Shown: one piece after another, positions 63,914-64,000 of the stretch
How positions within the stretch are numbered: the first letter of the stretch is position 1
How the letters are laid out: each line of letters starts with the position of its first letter
Assembly (NCBI GenBank): GCA_023399215.1
Contig: JAEWQJ010000020.1
Coordinates: 1-64,000, forward strand
Length of the DNA: 64,000 bases
Source: Methanobacteriota archaeon
GTDB taxonomy: Archaea; Halobacteriota; Methanosarcinia; Methanosarcinales; Methanosarcinaceae
Direction: 5' to 3'
Program-made: the position numbers and the translations under genes
Notes under the pieces: generated by a model
Database searches by the model: none
What the model was told of the DNA's origin: nothing
Seen by the model: only the letters and a program-made list of their open reading frames with translations

Positions 63914-64000
63914 CTGAAAAATATCCTCCCTGACAAGCTAAAGCAATCCATTATTTCATCTTTTCTGTTATTCATATCAACTTCATAATTCTTTCCAGAC

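Noticed and set aside
1..64000. CRISPR arrays, tRNA and rRNA genes
   Set aside because: All tandem repeats seen are contiguous without unique spacers, and no cloverleaf or rRNA sequence was recognised.

Overview
This window is chromosomal DNA of a methanogenic archaeon that is almost certainly a Methanosarcina. The evidence is a methanofuran biosynthesis gene (mfnB), F420-dependent methylene-tetrahydromethanopterin dehydrogenase (mtd), a thermosome subunit, the nitrogen regulator NrpR, archaeosine tRNA-guanine transglycosylase, DNRLRE (disaggregatase-type) surface proteins, long AT-rich intergenic spaces, and one gene read through an in-frame UAG as expected of a pyrrolysine-using organism. 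I saw no rRNA, tRNA or CRISPR array.

Positions 1 to about 32.3 kb form a cell-surface polysaccharide and glycoprotein island. It holds two secreted beta-helix/DNRLRE proteins, two flippases, a UDP-sugar supply set (epimerase, GalU, UDP-glucose dehydrogenase), several glycosyltransferases (GT2, GT4, a DUF354 GT-B-like protein, a double GT2), two GT-C-like membrane proteins, three polysaccharide deacetylases, a FemAB/GNAT-like transferase and a serine-acetyltransferase-like hexapeptide protein. Genes lie on both strands, separated by AT-rich spacers with tandem repeats and small palindromic mobile elements. Two genes (GT2 near 12.8 kb, hexapeptide transferase near 27.1 kb) have no ATG, GTG or TTG at the start predicted by their protein sequence.

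Positions 32.4 to 41.5 kb are mostly housekeeping: mfnB beside a HisA-like barrel, thymidylate kinase, DUF166, DUF2111, mtd, serB with a coiled-coil protein, then a secreted DUF4352-like protein. From 42.1 to 45.5 kb a three-gene operon (UbiA prenyltransferase, geranylgeranyl-reductase paralogue, radical SAM) looks like a specialised prenyl-lipid pathway; methanophenazine is a reasonable guess.

Positions 45.7 to 64 kb carry tgtA, a pyruvate-kinase C-terminal-like protein, a PAC2/DUF473 pair, the thermosome, a double DUF2795 protein, a large FAD/Fe-S oxidoreductase with a Met-rich tail, a regulator plus NapH-like ferredoxin operon with repeated operator-like sites, sufC-sufB, nrpR with a metallo-beta-lactamase protein, and a cis-prenyltransferase-like gene that lacks the catalytic Asp, followed by a zinc-ribbon/winged-helix gene with an in-frame UAG.

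Most notable: the UAG (pyrrolysine) candidate at 62783, the NgBR-like prenyltransferase subunit, the UbiA/GGR/radical-SAM operon, a gene-conversion tract between two deacetylases, and several previously unlabelled MITE-like elements, one with a clean 8-bp target duplication.
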